Assembly (NCBI RefSeq): GCF_043677095.1
Contig: NZ_JBHLJR010000006.1
Location: 310,001-374,000 of the forward strand
Reading direction: 5' to 3'
Origin: Natronococcus roseus
GTDB lineage: Archaea; Halobacteriota; Halobacteria; Halobacteriales; Natrialbaceae
DNA length: 64,000 bases
In this document: in pieces, positions 17,646 through 25,687 of the stretch
Position numbering within the stretch: position 1 is the stretch's first letter
Layout of the letters: each line of letters starts with the position of its first letter
The notes under the pieces: model-generated
Told to the model about the DNA's origin: nothing
The model's input: the letters and a program-made list of their open reading frames with translations, nothing else
Databases searched by the model: none
Made by a program: the position numbers and the translations under genes

Positions 17646-18731
17646 TCAGAACCTGGTCGGCGAGAGCCGACGGCGGTACTCGGGGTCGACGTCGCCCTCG
17701 AGGAGCCCGTGGACGACGTCGGCGACCGCGGGCGCAAGCGTAATCCCCTGGCCGCTCAGCCCGACCGCGACGAGGTAGCCCCCGACCTCGGTCTCGCCGA
17801 CCAGCGGGCGGCCGTCGGGCGTGACGGTCCGGTAGCCGACCCAGTCGTCGACGACCGTCGCGTCCTCGAGGCCGGGGAGGAACGCCTCGAGCTCCCGCGC
17901 GGAGTCGCGAAACGACGCGGAGAGCGAGCGGTCCGCGAGGTCGTAGCGCTGGCCCTCGACGTAGTCGGTCCGGTAGGCGCCGAGCCAAGCGCCCATTTCG
18001 GTGGGCCGGACGTACCGCTTGGACTCGAAGATAGCGGTGGGTCCCTCGAGGGGCTCGCTCGTCTCGACCGCGAGCATCGGACCGCGGGTGTGACACAGCG
18101 GGAGCTCGATCCCGACCGCTTCGTTCAGCTGCGGCGCCCACGGACCGGTCGCGTTGATCACCCGATCGGCCGCGATCCGACCCTCGCTCGTCTCGACGGC
18201 CGCGACGGCGCCGTCGCGGGTCTCGACATCGGAGACCGAGATTCCGGTCCGGACGTCGACGCCTGCCGAGCGCGCACTCTCGGCGAACAGGGTCGCCACG
18301 GCGGCGGGATCGCAGACCCGATCCTCGGGCGTGTAAAGCCCGCCTTCAAGGCCGTCAGGCTCGATCCCCAGTCCGACGAGTTCGTCGGACTCGAGAAACG
18401 AAGCGTCGACTCCGGCCTCGCGAAGCGCCCTCGAGGAGTCGGTGAGACGCTCGGCGAACGCCGCAGTTTCGGCGACGTAGACGATGCCGATCCGATCGGC
18501 CTCGAGGCCGTCCTCGCGGAGCTCCCGGTAGCGCTCGTGGGCCCGCTCCCGAAACCGCAGGTCGAAGGGGTCGGGATCGACGACGGTCCGCATCAGCAGT
18601 CCGGCGGAAGCGGCCGTCGTCGCCTCGCCGATTTCGGATCGCTCGAGGACGGTGACCTCGCGGTCGGTCGGGCCGAGGCGGGCGGCGATCGCGGTGCCGA
18701 CGATCCCGCCGCCGACGATGACGGTGTGCAT
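17646..18731 (-). CDS. FAD-dependent oxidoreductase, DAO family (second paralogue)
   Basis: 361 residues starting MHTVIVGGGIVGTAIAARLG, nearly the same start as the neighbouring paralogue. It has the FAD Rossmann motif, RVINATGPWAPQLN, and the C-terminal VAVGLSGQGITLAPAVADVV segment. The two proteins are only moderately alike beyond the FAD regions, so this is an old duplication or independent recruitment rather than a recent one. I chose the ATG at 18731; a longer open frame extends upstream but lacks a fitting start and would run into the divergent promoter. Substrate unknown, probably an amino acid or N-substituted glycine. Confidence 0.82.
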   Translation of the reverse strand: MHTVIVGGGIVGTAIAARLGPTDREVTVLERSEIGEATTAASAGLLMRTVVDPDPFDLRFRERAHERYRELREDGLEADRIGIVYVAETAAFAERLTDSSRALREAGVDASFLESDELVGLGIEPDGLEGGLYTPEDRVCDPAAVATLFAESARSAGVDVRTGISVSDVETRDGAVAAVETSEGRIAADRVINATGPWAPQLNEAVGIELPLCHTRGPMLAVETSEPLEGPTAIFESKRYVRPTEMGAWLGAYRTDYVEGQRYDLADRSLSASFRDSARELEAFLPGLEDATVVDDWVGYRTVTPDGRPLVGETEVGGYLVAVGLSGQGITLAPAVADVVHGLLEGDVDPEYRRRLSPTRF

Positions 18732-18813
18732 ACGCTCCCTTCGGGGGCCGGGAATACAGTCGTTTCCCGCCGCGCTCGCGCCACTGAAGTGGGGGGCCGA
18801 CGATAGTCGGCAT

Positions 18814-19800
18814 ATGGTACGCGTACTCTCCAATTCGGACGTGGCGTCGGTGCTCGAGCTCGAGGAGCTGCTTCCGGTTCTCGCCGGGGCCTTCGAGAAA
18901 CAGTACGCGGAGGAAGTCGAGCGGCCGGAGCGGCCCCACTACCCGATCGGGACGGGGCTCGATCCCGACGCGCCGACGGAGCCCACCGGCACGGGGCTGT
19001 GCATGCCCGCGTACATCCACGGCGAGCCCTACGCCGCCACGAAGCTGGCGACGGTCTGTCCGGACAACCGCGACCGCGGACTGCCGACGGTCACGGCCCA
19101 GCTCGCACTCACCGACGCCGAGACCGGGCAGCCCCTGTCGTACATGGCCGCGAACCGGATCACCAGCGCCCGGACGGGCTGTATCGGCGGGCTCGCCGCC
19201 CGGGAGCTGGCGCCGTCGGGACCGATCGAACTGGGCGTGATCGGCGCGGGGACGCAGGCCCGCTGGCAGACGCGAGCGATCGCGGCCGCGATTGGCTCCC
19301 GGCTCGAGTCGATCCGGGTGTACTCGCCGAGCGACTCGAAGGTCGCCTGCGCCGAGGAGCTCGAGGCCGAACTCGGCGTTTCGGCGAGCGCGGTTGGGAC
19401 GGCCCGCGAGGCCGTCTCGGCGGCGTCGGTCGTCGTGACGGCGACGACGAGCACCGAACCGGTGTTCCCGGGGGAGGCGCTTTCGGCGGGGACGCTGGTC
19501 GTCGCGGTCGGGGCCTACACGCCCGAGATGCGAGAGCTGGACGCGACGACGGTCGACCGTGCGGCGACGATCGTGGCCGACGTCCCCGAGGAGGCCGCCG
19601 AGACGGGCGATCTGCGCGAGCACGGCGATCGAGAACTGGTGCCCCTCGGCGGGGTCCTCGCGGGGGAGTTCGGTCGGGAGTCAGCCGACGACGTCGTCGT
19701 GGCCGCCAGCGTCGGCTCCGCGGTGCTCGACGCCGCGACGGCGGGGTTCGTCTACGATCGGTCGCTCGAGGCCGACCTCGGGACCGAGAACCCGCTGTAG
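18814..19800 (+). CDS. Ornithine cyclodeaminase / mu-crystallin family (alanine dehydrogenase-like)
   Basis: 328 residues. K77 in YAATKLATV and R120 in RITSARTG are the substrate-handling residues of the family; GVIGAGTQARWQ (141-152) is the NAD(P) loop. Members act as ornithine cyclodeaminase, archaeal alanine dehydrogenase or ketimine reductase; motifs do not separate these. Divergent from two FAD amino-acid oxidase-like genes, so the three may together interconvert imino and amino acids (inference). The 82-base divergent intergenic region should hold both promoters. A T6 run ends the gene. Confidence 0.85.
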   Translation: MVRVLSNSDVASVLELEELLPVLAGAFEKQYAEEVERPERPHYPIGTGLDPDAPTEPTGTGLCMPAYIHGEPYAATKLATVCPDNRDRGLPTVTAQLALTDAETGQPLSYMAANRITSARTGCIGGLAARELAPSGPIELGVIGAGTQARWQTRAIAAAIGSRLESIRVYSPSDSKVACAEELEAELGVSASAVGTAREAVSAASVVVTATTSTEPVFPGEALSAGTLVVAVGAYTPEMRELDATTVDRAATIVADVPEEAAETGDLREHGDRELVPLGGVLAGEFGRESADDVVVAASVGSAVLDAATAGFVYDRSLEADLGTENPL

Positions 19801-19850
19801 GCCCGACGTGGCAGGTGCGGCCGCGGAACTCAAATCCCCCCGTCCCGAAC

Positions 19851-19858
19851 GGTTTTTT
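19851..19858 (+). terminator. T-tract terminator
   Basis: GGTTTTTT about 50 bases after the ornithine-cyclodeaminase-like stop codon and before the sensor gene, a typical archaeal U-run terminator. Confidence 0.45.
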
Positions 19859-19932
19859 GTATCGATGATCGGAATCCGAACCCGTTCGACTCGAGGTGAC
19901 GGCCGAAGACGAGACGAGCGGGGGGAACGGCC

Positions 19933-21771
19933 GTGACGGTTCGCTCGGTCCCGTTCGCCGATCGGATCGCCGACGGCGTCTTCGCGCTCGACGCGTCGTT
20001 CCGATTCACGTATCTCAACGACGAGGCGGCGGCGCTGTTTGACGCCTCGAGCGAGGAGCTGCTGGGCCGTTCCGTTCGGGAGGGAGTTCCCGCGACCCTC
20101 GAGAGTCAGTTCCCCGAGGCGTTCTACCGGACGATCGACGACGAGCTTCCGACGACGTTCGAGTTCTATCACCACGAGCGCGAGGCGCGGTTCGAGCTGC
20201 GAGCGTACCCTTCCGAGGAGGGGCTCTCCGCGTTCGTGCTCGAACTCGACGACCGACGGCGAAGCGTCGACCACCACGCCGCAGTCCTCGAGGCGATCGA
20301 CGACGGCGTCGTGACGATCGACGGCAGCCGGCGGATCGTCGCCGTCAACGAGGCGATGACCGAGTTCCTGGACGCCGACCGCGGCTCGCTCGTCGGTGAA
20401 CGCGTCGAGACGCTGGCCGAGCTCGCCGGGGTCAGCGAGGACGACTGCGAGGCGATCCGCCGAGGGATCAGCGACGTCGAGTCGGGGCTGGCCCGACAGC
20501 GCCGGTTCGAGCTCCCGATCACCGACTGCGACGGGAGCGAACGAATCGGCGAACTGCAGATCGTCCCGGTTCGGGACGGAACTGCGACCGCCGCGGCGGT
20601 CGTCAGGGACGTCACCGATCGCCGCGAGTACGAACGGGTCGTCGAATCCCTCCACGAGGTGACCCGGTGGCTCCTCGAGGCCGACGACCCCGAGGAGATC
20701 TGCGCCGTCGCCGTCCGCGCCGGCAGCGACCTGCTCGACCTGCCGATCAGCGGCGTCTGGCTGCTCGAGGAGGAGCAAGGCTACCTCGAGCCGGTCGCCG
20801 GGACCGCCGAGGCGTACGACGAGTTCGGCGGGTTCCCCCGGTTTCGGCCGGGCGAGGGGATCGTCTGGGACGTGTTCGAGGACGGCGGGATCGAGCGCTT
20901 CGACGACCTCCGAACCGTCGACGATCTGTACAACCCCGACACGCCGCTGCGCTCGGAGATCATCGCGCCGATCGGCACCCACGGCGTCCTCATGACGGGA
21001 TCGTTCGAGCCGAGGGCGTTCGACGAGACCGACGTCGAGCTGCTCTCGACGCTGGTCGAAAACACCCGGGCTGCACTCGACCGAACCGACAGGGAACGGG
21101 TCCTCCGCGAGCGAACCGAGCGGATCGAACGGCAGACCGAACGTCTCGAGGAGATCGCCCGGACCCTCTCGGGGGATCTGCAGTACCAGCTCGAGCAGGT
21201 GGCCTCGATCCTCGACGCTGACGACGGGCGGGAGCTCCCGCTGGCCGAATCCGAGATCGAGGCCTCCCTCGAGCGAACCGATCGGCTCGTCGACGACGTT
21301 CGCGAACTCGCCCGCGAGGCCTCCGCCGTCGGCGCGCGCTCCCGGATCGATCTGGGGACCGCGATCGAGTCGGCGGTCGCGTCCTCGCGGCTCGAAGCCG
21401 ACGCGGTCGTCCTCGAGGAGTCGGCGACGCTCCGGGCCGACCGCGAGCGGTTCGGCCACCTCCTCGAGTCGGCGTTCGACGAGATCGCGACGCGAGCCGA
21501 CGGCGCGGACGTGACCGTCGAGATCGGACTGCTCGAGTCCGAATCGCGCGGACTCGTCGTTCGCGACGACGCGGCCGATCCCGAAGACCGGGTCGGCGAC
21601 GCCCGCGGGCTCGAGCTGGCGGTCCTCGAGGCGATCGCCCGCGCTCACGGCTGGCGACCCGCGATCGATCGCGACGAGCGAGGCCGAAGACGGATCGAAC
21701 TCGCTGGGATCGCGACCCTCGAGTGTAGCGAGGAGGGCGGTCAGTCGGGGGCCGACGAGACGTCCCGATAG
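19933..21771 (+). CDS. PAS-PAS-GAF sensor with a degenerate histidine kinase core
   Basis: 612 residues. Domains: PAS 1 (about 8-105), PAS 2 (about 115-232, ending in the usual VVRDVTDRREYER), GAF (about 240-382, LLDLPISGVWLLE), a coiled coil (385-412), then the place of HisKA and HATPase_c. Where haloarchaeal kinases have S-H-D-L-R-N-P-L, this protein reads SGDLQYQL (413-420), so the phospho-acceptor His is missing. The N-box region (HLLESAFDEI) lacks the Asn and the D-box reads VVRDDAAD without the DxGxG glycine set, while the later GLELAVLEAIARAHGW is kept. It is therefore probably not an active kinase. Its last 31 bases overlap the 3' end of the HalX gene on the other strand. Confidence 0.88.
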   Translation: MTVRSVPFADRIADGVFALDASFRFTYLNDEAAALFDASSEELLGRSVREGVPATLESQFPEAFYRTIDDELPTTFEFYHHEREARFELRAYPSEEGLSAFVLELDDRRRSVDHHAAVLEAIDDGVVTIDGSRRIVAVNEAMTEFLDADRGSLVGERVETLAELAGVSEDDCEAIRRGISDVESGLARQRRFELPITDCDGSERIGELQIVPVRDGTATAAAVVRDVTDRREYERVVESLHEVTRWLLEADDPEEICAVAVRAGSDLLDLPISGVWLLEEEQGYLEPVAGTAEAYDEFGGFPRFRPGEGIVWDVFEDGGIERFDDLRTVDDLYNPDTPLRSEIIAPIGTHGVLMTGSFEPRAFDETDVELLSTLVENTRAALDRTDRERVLRERTERIERQTERLEEIARTLSGDLQYQLEQVASILDADDGRELPLAESEIEASLERTDRLVDDVRELAREASAVGARSRIDLGTAIESAVASSRLEADAVVLEESATLRADRERFGHLLESAFDEIATRADGADVTVEIGLLESESRGLVVRDDAADPEDRVGDARGLELAVLEAIARAHGWRPAIDRDERGRRRIELAGIATLECSEEGGQSGADETSR

Positions 21772-22322
21772 AGCCGCCGATTGCGGTCGCGCTCGAGGAG
21801 CTGCGAGCGCGTCTCGTTGACCCTGGTGCGAAGAACCGCGATCCGATCCTCGAGCTCGGCGTACTCCTGGCTCGACTGGAGTTCGGCCTCGCTGAGCCGT
21901 CCGTCGAGCGCCGCCTTCTTCGAGACGAGTTCGAAGTACGCGCCGAGCTGCTCGTCGTAGGTGCGTCGCAACAGCAGGTTCTCGACGCTGCGCCGGAGAT
22001 CGCCCCGCGAGACCGGTTTGAGGAGGTAGTCGTCGAACGCCGCGTCGTCGGAGTCGACGGCGGGTTCGGCCCCCGTGACGGCCACGACTTTGCTGTCGAG
22101 TGCTTCGGCGCCGATCGCATCGCGCAGTTCGCCGCTCGGCCCGTCCGGCAGTCGGCGACGGTCGACGACGACGACATCGAACCCCCCGTCGACGACCGCG
22201 TCGACCGCCGACTCGTCGCGGACTGTTTCGACGTAGTAAGAATCCTCGAGCCAGGAGGCGTACAGCTCGGCGAGGTCGGGCTCGGCCTCGACGATCAGCA
22301 CGGAGGGGGTGTCGGTATCCAT
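21741..22322 (-). CDS. HalX-domain response-regulator-like protein with altered receiver site
   Basis: 193 residues: receiver domain (about 7-120) followed by the halophile-specific HalX helical domain (about 125-185, LGAYFELVSKKAAL onward). The phospho-acceptor Asp54, Thr83 and Lys102 are present, but the acidic pair that binds magnesium, normally D-D or E-D, reads E12-A13 in LIVEAEPDLAELY. That weakens or abolishes phosphorylation by a standard route. It ends tail-to-tail inside the neighbouring pseudo-kinase gene (31-base overlap). HalX proteins are assumed to be signalling or DNA-associated regulators; the target is unknown. Confidence 0.9.
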   Translation of the reverse strand: MDTDTPSVLIVEAEPDLAELYASWLEDSYYVETVRDESAVDAVVDGGFDVVVVDRRRLPDGPSGELRDAIGAEALDSKVVAVTGAEPAVDSDDAAFDDYLLKPVSRGDLRRSVENLLLRRTYDEQLGAYFELVSKKAALDGRLSEAELQSSQEYAELEDRIAVLRTRVNETRSQLLERDRNRRLYRDVSSAPD

Positions 22323-22453
22323 CTGATGAACGCACCTGAAGCTATCAGTTTGTCGTAGCTTTCGGCCCGATCGTATATCAAGATACCGGGCCCGTCCGCC
22401 GAGCGGTACGCGGATGCAGCGCGCTCCTTCACGGCTTCAGTCGCGGGAGGTGG

Positions 22454-24661
22454 TCAGTGGAGTTCGCGCTCGATCGTCGCCCGCCAGTCGGCGACCGCGG
22501 CCGCGCCGACTTCGAACAGTTCGTCGTCGGCGTCCCGAACGGAGAGTCTCCCGTCGGTCGTCGCGGTGCCGAGTTTGCGGACCGGGGCGACGCCGTCGAA
22601 CGCCTCGCGGACGGCGTCCGGATCGTCGGTCTGGATCAGCGCGCGACCCGGCTGCTCGTGGAACAGCGCGCCGGTCGGATCGTCGCCGGGGACGGTGACC
22701 TCGAGGCCCGCCGTCTCCGTGATCATCTCCGCGAGCGAAACGACGAGTCCGCCGTGGCTGACGTCGTGAACCGCGAGCGTCGAGTCGGCGTTCGCGACGT
22801 CGGCGAGCGTCTCGACGAGGGCCGCCGGCTCCTCGGGCAGGGCGGGGAATCGGTCGCTGCCGTCGAACCGTGCGAGGTACTCCGAACCGCCGAGGCGGAA
22901 CTCGTCGCCCTCGAGGCCCCGGTCGCCGACGAGCAGGAGATCGCCCTCGGACTCGACGGACAGCGGCGGGGCGTCGTACCCCGCCTTCGTGCCGACGAGC
23001 GCCAGCGTCGGCGTCGGCGGGATCGGCCCCGCGACGGAGTCGTTGTACAGCGAGACGTTTCCGCCGACCACGGGGGTCGACAGCTCGGCGCACATCTCGG
23101 CGAGACCGTCGACGATCCCCGTAAAGCCGCCGTAGACGTCGGGCTTCTCGGGGTTGCCGCCGTTGAGACAGTTGACCGCCGCGAGCGGGGTCGCACCCTT
23201 GGCCGCGACGTTCGTCGCGTTCTCGAGGGCGATCGCTCGAGCGCCCTCGTAGGGCGCGGTGCTCGTCCAGTTCGGAGCGGCGCCCGAGGAGATCGCGAGT
23301 CCCGTTTCGGTCTCGCGGTTACCACCGCTCGACTCGTCCGCGGAGCCACGCTCCGCGCTTGCCTCCCTGATCGCGATGATCGCCGCGTCGTCGCCCGGTC
23401 CGACGGCCGTCCGGACGCCGACCTCGTGGTCGTACTGACGATAGACCCACCGCTTGGAGGCCGTGTTCGGGCTCGAGACGACGGTCTCGAGGGCGTCCTC
23501 GAGGGCGACGTCGGGCAGGTCAGTCTCGGGCTGGGTGGGCTCCTCGGCGGGCAGGTCGTTCATCGGCGCGCCTTCGCCGAGGAACTCGGCGCCGACGTCG
23601 ACGACCGTGTCCCCGTTAAAGGTACAGGTGTAGTTCCCGTCGGTGACCTCGCCGATGACCGAACAGCCCAGATCGAACCGTTTCGCGATCTCGCGGACCC
23701 GGTCGACGTTCTCCGGCGTGACCTCGTAACACATCCGCTCCTGGGACTCCGCGAGCAGGATCTCTAAGGCGTTCATGTTCGGCTCGCGCTGGTGAACCCG
23801 CTCGAGGTCGATCTCGGCGCCGAGGCCGCCCTTGGCGACGAGTTCGCTCGAGGCGCCGCCCAGTCCGGCTGCGCCGAGGTCTCGTGCCGATTCGACCAGG
23901 TTCTCCTCGACGAGGACCTCGTTGGCCTCGATCAGCAGCTTCTCCGCGTAGGGGTCGCCGACCTGGACGGCGGGTCGGTCCTCCGTCTCGGCGTCCTCCG
24001 CCAAGTCCTCGCTGGCGAAGCTCGCGCCGCCCAGGCCGTCACGTCCGGTTGCGTTACCCACGAGAACCAGCTTGTTACCCGGCTCCTGGGCGACGGCTGT
24101 GACGAGGCGGTCCTCGTCGGTCAGTCCGACGCAGGCGACGTTTACCAGCGGATTCCCCTCGTAGTCGGGGTGGAAGTCGACGCTACCCGCGACGGTTGGG
24201 ACGCCGATGCAGTTGCCGTAGTGGCTGATTCCCTCGACGACGCCCTCGAGCAGGTACTTCGAGTGCTCGCGGTCGAAGCTCCCGAAGTACAGCGAGTCCG
24301 CGAGCGCGATCGGGTACGCGCCCATCGAGAGCGTGTCCCGGACGATCCCGCCGACGCCCGTCGCGGCGCCGTCGAACGGGTCGACGTAGGAGGGGTGGTT
24401 GTGGCTCTCGATCCCCAGCGTGACGTAGGTGTCACTGTTCTCGCCCGTCTCGGGGTCCGGCAGCGCGACGACCGCCGCGTCGTCGCCCGGCCCGACGACG
24501 ACCCGCTCGCCCTCGCTGTCGAACGCCGACAGCAGGGGTCTCGAGGAGCGGTACGCGCAGTGCTCGCTCCAGAGGTTCTCGAACAGCGCCGCCTCGGCCG
24601 GCGTCGGCTCCCGTCCGAGCTCCTCGACGACGAGTTCGCGGTCCGAATCGGCAAGGCTCAT
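22454..24661 (-). CDS. purL: Phosphoribosylformylglycinamidine synthase subunit II
   Basis: 735 residues, small-type PurL that works with separate PurS and PurQ (not in this window). It uses ATP and ammonia from PurQ to convert FGAR to FGAM, the fourth step of purine synthesis. ENLWSEHCAYRSS (27-39) near the N-terminus, GVGGIVRD (101-108), SHNHPSYVDPF and DAGGASSELV-like AAGLGGASSELVAKGGLG are standard motifs; the second half repeats the fold. It is slightly long owing to acidic insertions such as that around SAERGSADESSGGNRE. A TATA box at 24686-24694 suits a leaderless or very short leader. Confidence 0.96.
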   Translation of the reverse strand: MSLADSDRELVVEELGREPTPAEAALFENLWSEHCAYRSSRPLLSAFDSEGERVVVGPGDDAAVVALPDPETGENSDTYVTLGIESHNHPSYVDPFDGAATGVGGIVRDTLSMGAYPIALADSLYFGSFDREHSKYLLEGVVEGISHYGNCIGVPTVAGSVDFHPDYEGNPLVNVACVGLTDEDRLVTAVAQEPGNKLVLVGNATGRDGLGGASFASEDLAEDAETEDRPAVQVGDPYAEKLLIEANEVLVEENLVESARDLGAAGLGGASSELVAKGGLGAEIDLERVHQREPNMNALEILLAESQERMCYEVTPENVDRVREIAKRFDLGCSVIGEVTDGNYTCTFNGDTVVDVGAEFLGEGAPMNDLPAEEPTQPETDLPDVALEDALETVVSSPNTASKRWVYRQYDHEVGVRTAVGPGDDAAIIAIREASAERGSADESSGGNRETETGLAISSGAAPNWTSTAPYEGARAIALENATNVAAKGATPLAAVNCLNGGNPEKPDVYGGFTGIVDGLAEMCAELSTPVVGGNVSLYNDSVAGPIPPTPTLALVGTKAGYDAPPLSVESEGDLLLVGDRGLEGDEFRLGGSEYLARFDGSDRFPALPEEPAALVETLADVANADSTLAVHDVSHGGLVVSLAEMITETAGLEVTVPGDDPTGALFHEQPGRALIQTDDPDAVREAFDGVAPVRKLGTATTDGRLSVRDADDELFEVGAAAVADWRATIERELH

Positions 24662-24685
24662 TCATCTAGGTGGTGAAAGTCGGGC

Positions 24686-24694
24686 AGTATATGG
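24686..24694 (-). promoter_or_regulatory. TATA-box promoter of purL
   Basis: Minus-strand CCATATACT centred about 29 bases upstream of the purL ATG (24661), giving a nearly leaderless transcript. An additional AT-rich GCATATAG lies ten bases further upstream. Confidence 0.5.
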
Positions 24695-24838
24695 GTTTCT
24701 ATATGCACGTTCGTGGTCACCGAGTGGGTCGAAGGGGCTCTCCCTTGCCGCTTCGCGACGAACGTCGCAAGAGCGGTTTTGTTTTCGGTTTCGTTTACGC
24801 CTTCGTTTGCGTTTTTATCAGTGAGGCGGACCGACGGT

Positions 24839-24903
24839 CCAGGACGCCCACTCGTACCCCTCTTTGGATCGGCAAAGCCGATCCCGCTCGAGGTGAGTCC
24901 TGG
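24839..24903 (+). ncRNA. Candidate structured RNA element (unrecognised)
   Basis: Nested complementarity: outer stem CCAGGAC (24839-24845) with GTCCTGG (24897-24903); an inner perfect 8-base stem GGATCGGC-AAA-GCCGATCC (24866-24884); and a partial pairing of CCACTCG with CGAGGTG between them. A TATA-like GTTTTTATC at 24811-24819 would place transcription initiation at about 24840, right at the outer stem, and a T-run follows at 24970-24974. No known RNA family is recognised; it may be a small RNA or the far leader of the PHP operon. Low confidence. Confidence 0.3.
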
Positions 24904-25000
24904 ATTCGTGGCCGATCGGTGCCCGTCGTGCGTCGCTTCGGCCGACGGACTCGAGCCGCCGATCGGGGTGTTTTTGACCGACCGGCGGAAAGACCTACTC

Positions 25001-25687
25001 GTGCTGTCGGTCGAACTTCACGCCCACTCGTCACTGTCCTACGACGGCCGGGACTCCGTCGAGCTCATCCTCGAGCAAGCGGAGGCCGTCGGCCTCGACG
25101 CGATCGCCATCACGGATCACGACGAGATCGACGCGAGCCTCGAAGCCGCAGAACGTGCTCCCGAGTACGGACTCGTCGGCGTTCCGGCGATCGAGATCTC
25201 GAGTGCGGCCGGACACGTCCTCGGGCTGGGCATCGAGGAGGCCGTGCCGCCGGGGCTGTCCTACGAGACGACCCTCGAGCGAATTCGCGAGCAGGGCGGG
25301 CTGGCGGTGATCCCACACCCGTTCCAGCAGTCGCGCCACGGCGTGACCGCCCGTATCGCGTCCGCGGAGCTCACGAAGGCGGACGCGATCGAGGTGTACA
25401 ACTCGCGGCTGCTGACCGGGCGAGCCAACCGCCAGGCCAGGCGGTTCGCCCGGGACCACGGGATGCCGATGACCGCGGGAAGCGACGCCCACATCAGCGA
25501 GATGGTCGGCCAGGCGGTCACCCGCGTCGACGCCGACGAGCGCTCGGCCGCGGCGATCCTCGAGGCGATCCGCGAGGGCAAGACGTCGGTCGAGGGGAAA
25601 CGCACGCCGTGGCACATCAGCTTCCGCCAGTTCGGCGGGGGCGTCACGCGACGCATCAGAAACGCCGCCCTCGGGCTCCTCAGATGA
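25001..25687 (+). CDS. PHP-domain metal-dependent phosphoesterase
   Basis: 228 residues from GTG at 25001. The PHP metal ligands are clear: ELHAHSSLSYDG (residues 5-16), AITDHDE, AVIPHPF, and GSDAHI near residue 161. PHP proteins of this type hydrolyse phosphodiesters or nucleotide phosphates; archaeal ones resemble YciV (5'-3' exonuclease/pAp phosphatase). The GTG start places HxH at the normal N-terminal position, with GTGTTTTTGAC as a TATA region about 28 bases upstream. The stop overlaps the next ATG (ATGA at 25684), so it is translated together with the asparagine-synthetase-like gene. Confidence 0.85.
   Translation: MLSVELHAHSSLSYDGRDSVELILEQAEAVGLDAIAITDHDEIDASLEAAERAPEYGLVGVPAIEISSAAGHVLGLGIEEAVPPGLSYETTLERIREQGGLAVIPHPFQQSRHGVTARIASAELTKADAIEVYNSRLLTGRANRQARRFARDHGMPMTAGSDAHISEMVGQAVTRVDADERSAAAILEAIREGKTSVEGKRTPWHISFRQFGGGVTRRIRNAALGLLR

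Larger units (their letters stand above)
24662..25000. other. Intergenic region between purL and the PHP gene
   Basis: 339 bases without a credible coding frame. It holds the purL promoter at its left end, an unusual T/G-rich tract on the plus strand (GGTTTTGTTTTCGGTTTCG, about 24775-24793) ending in GTTTTTATC at 24811-24819, a nested stem-loop element (24839-24903), and a second T-run GTGTTTTTGACC at 24968-24979 that can serve as the TATA box of the PHP gene. Confidence 0.6.

Noticed and set aside
19681..22335. Open minus-strand frame of 884 codons opposite the PAS/GAF sensor gene
   Set aside because: Arg/Pro/Gly-rich composition without halophile acidity and no domains; it is a high-GC shadow of the sensor and HalX genes.
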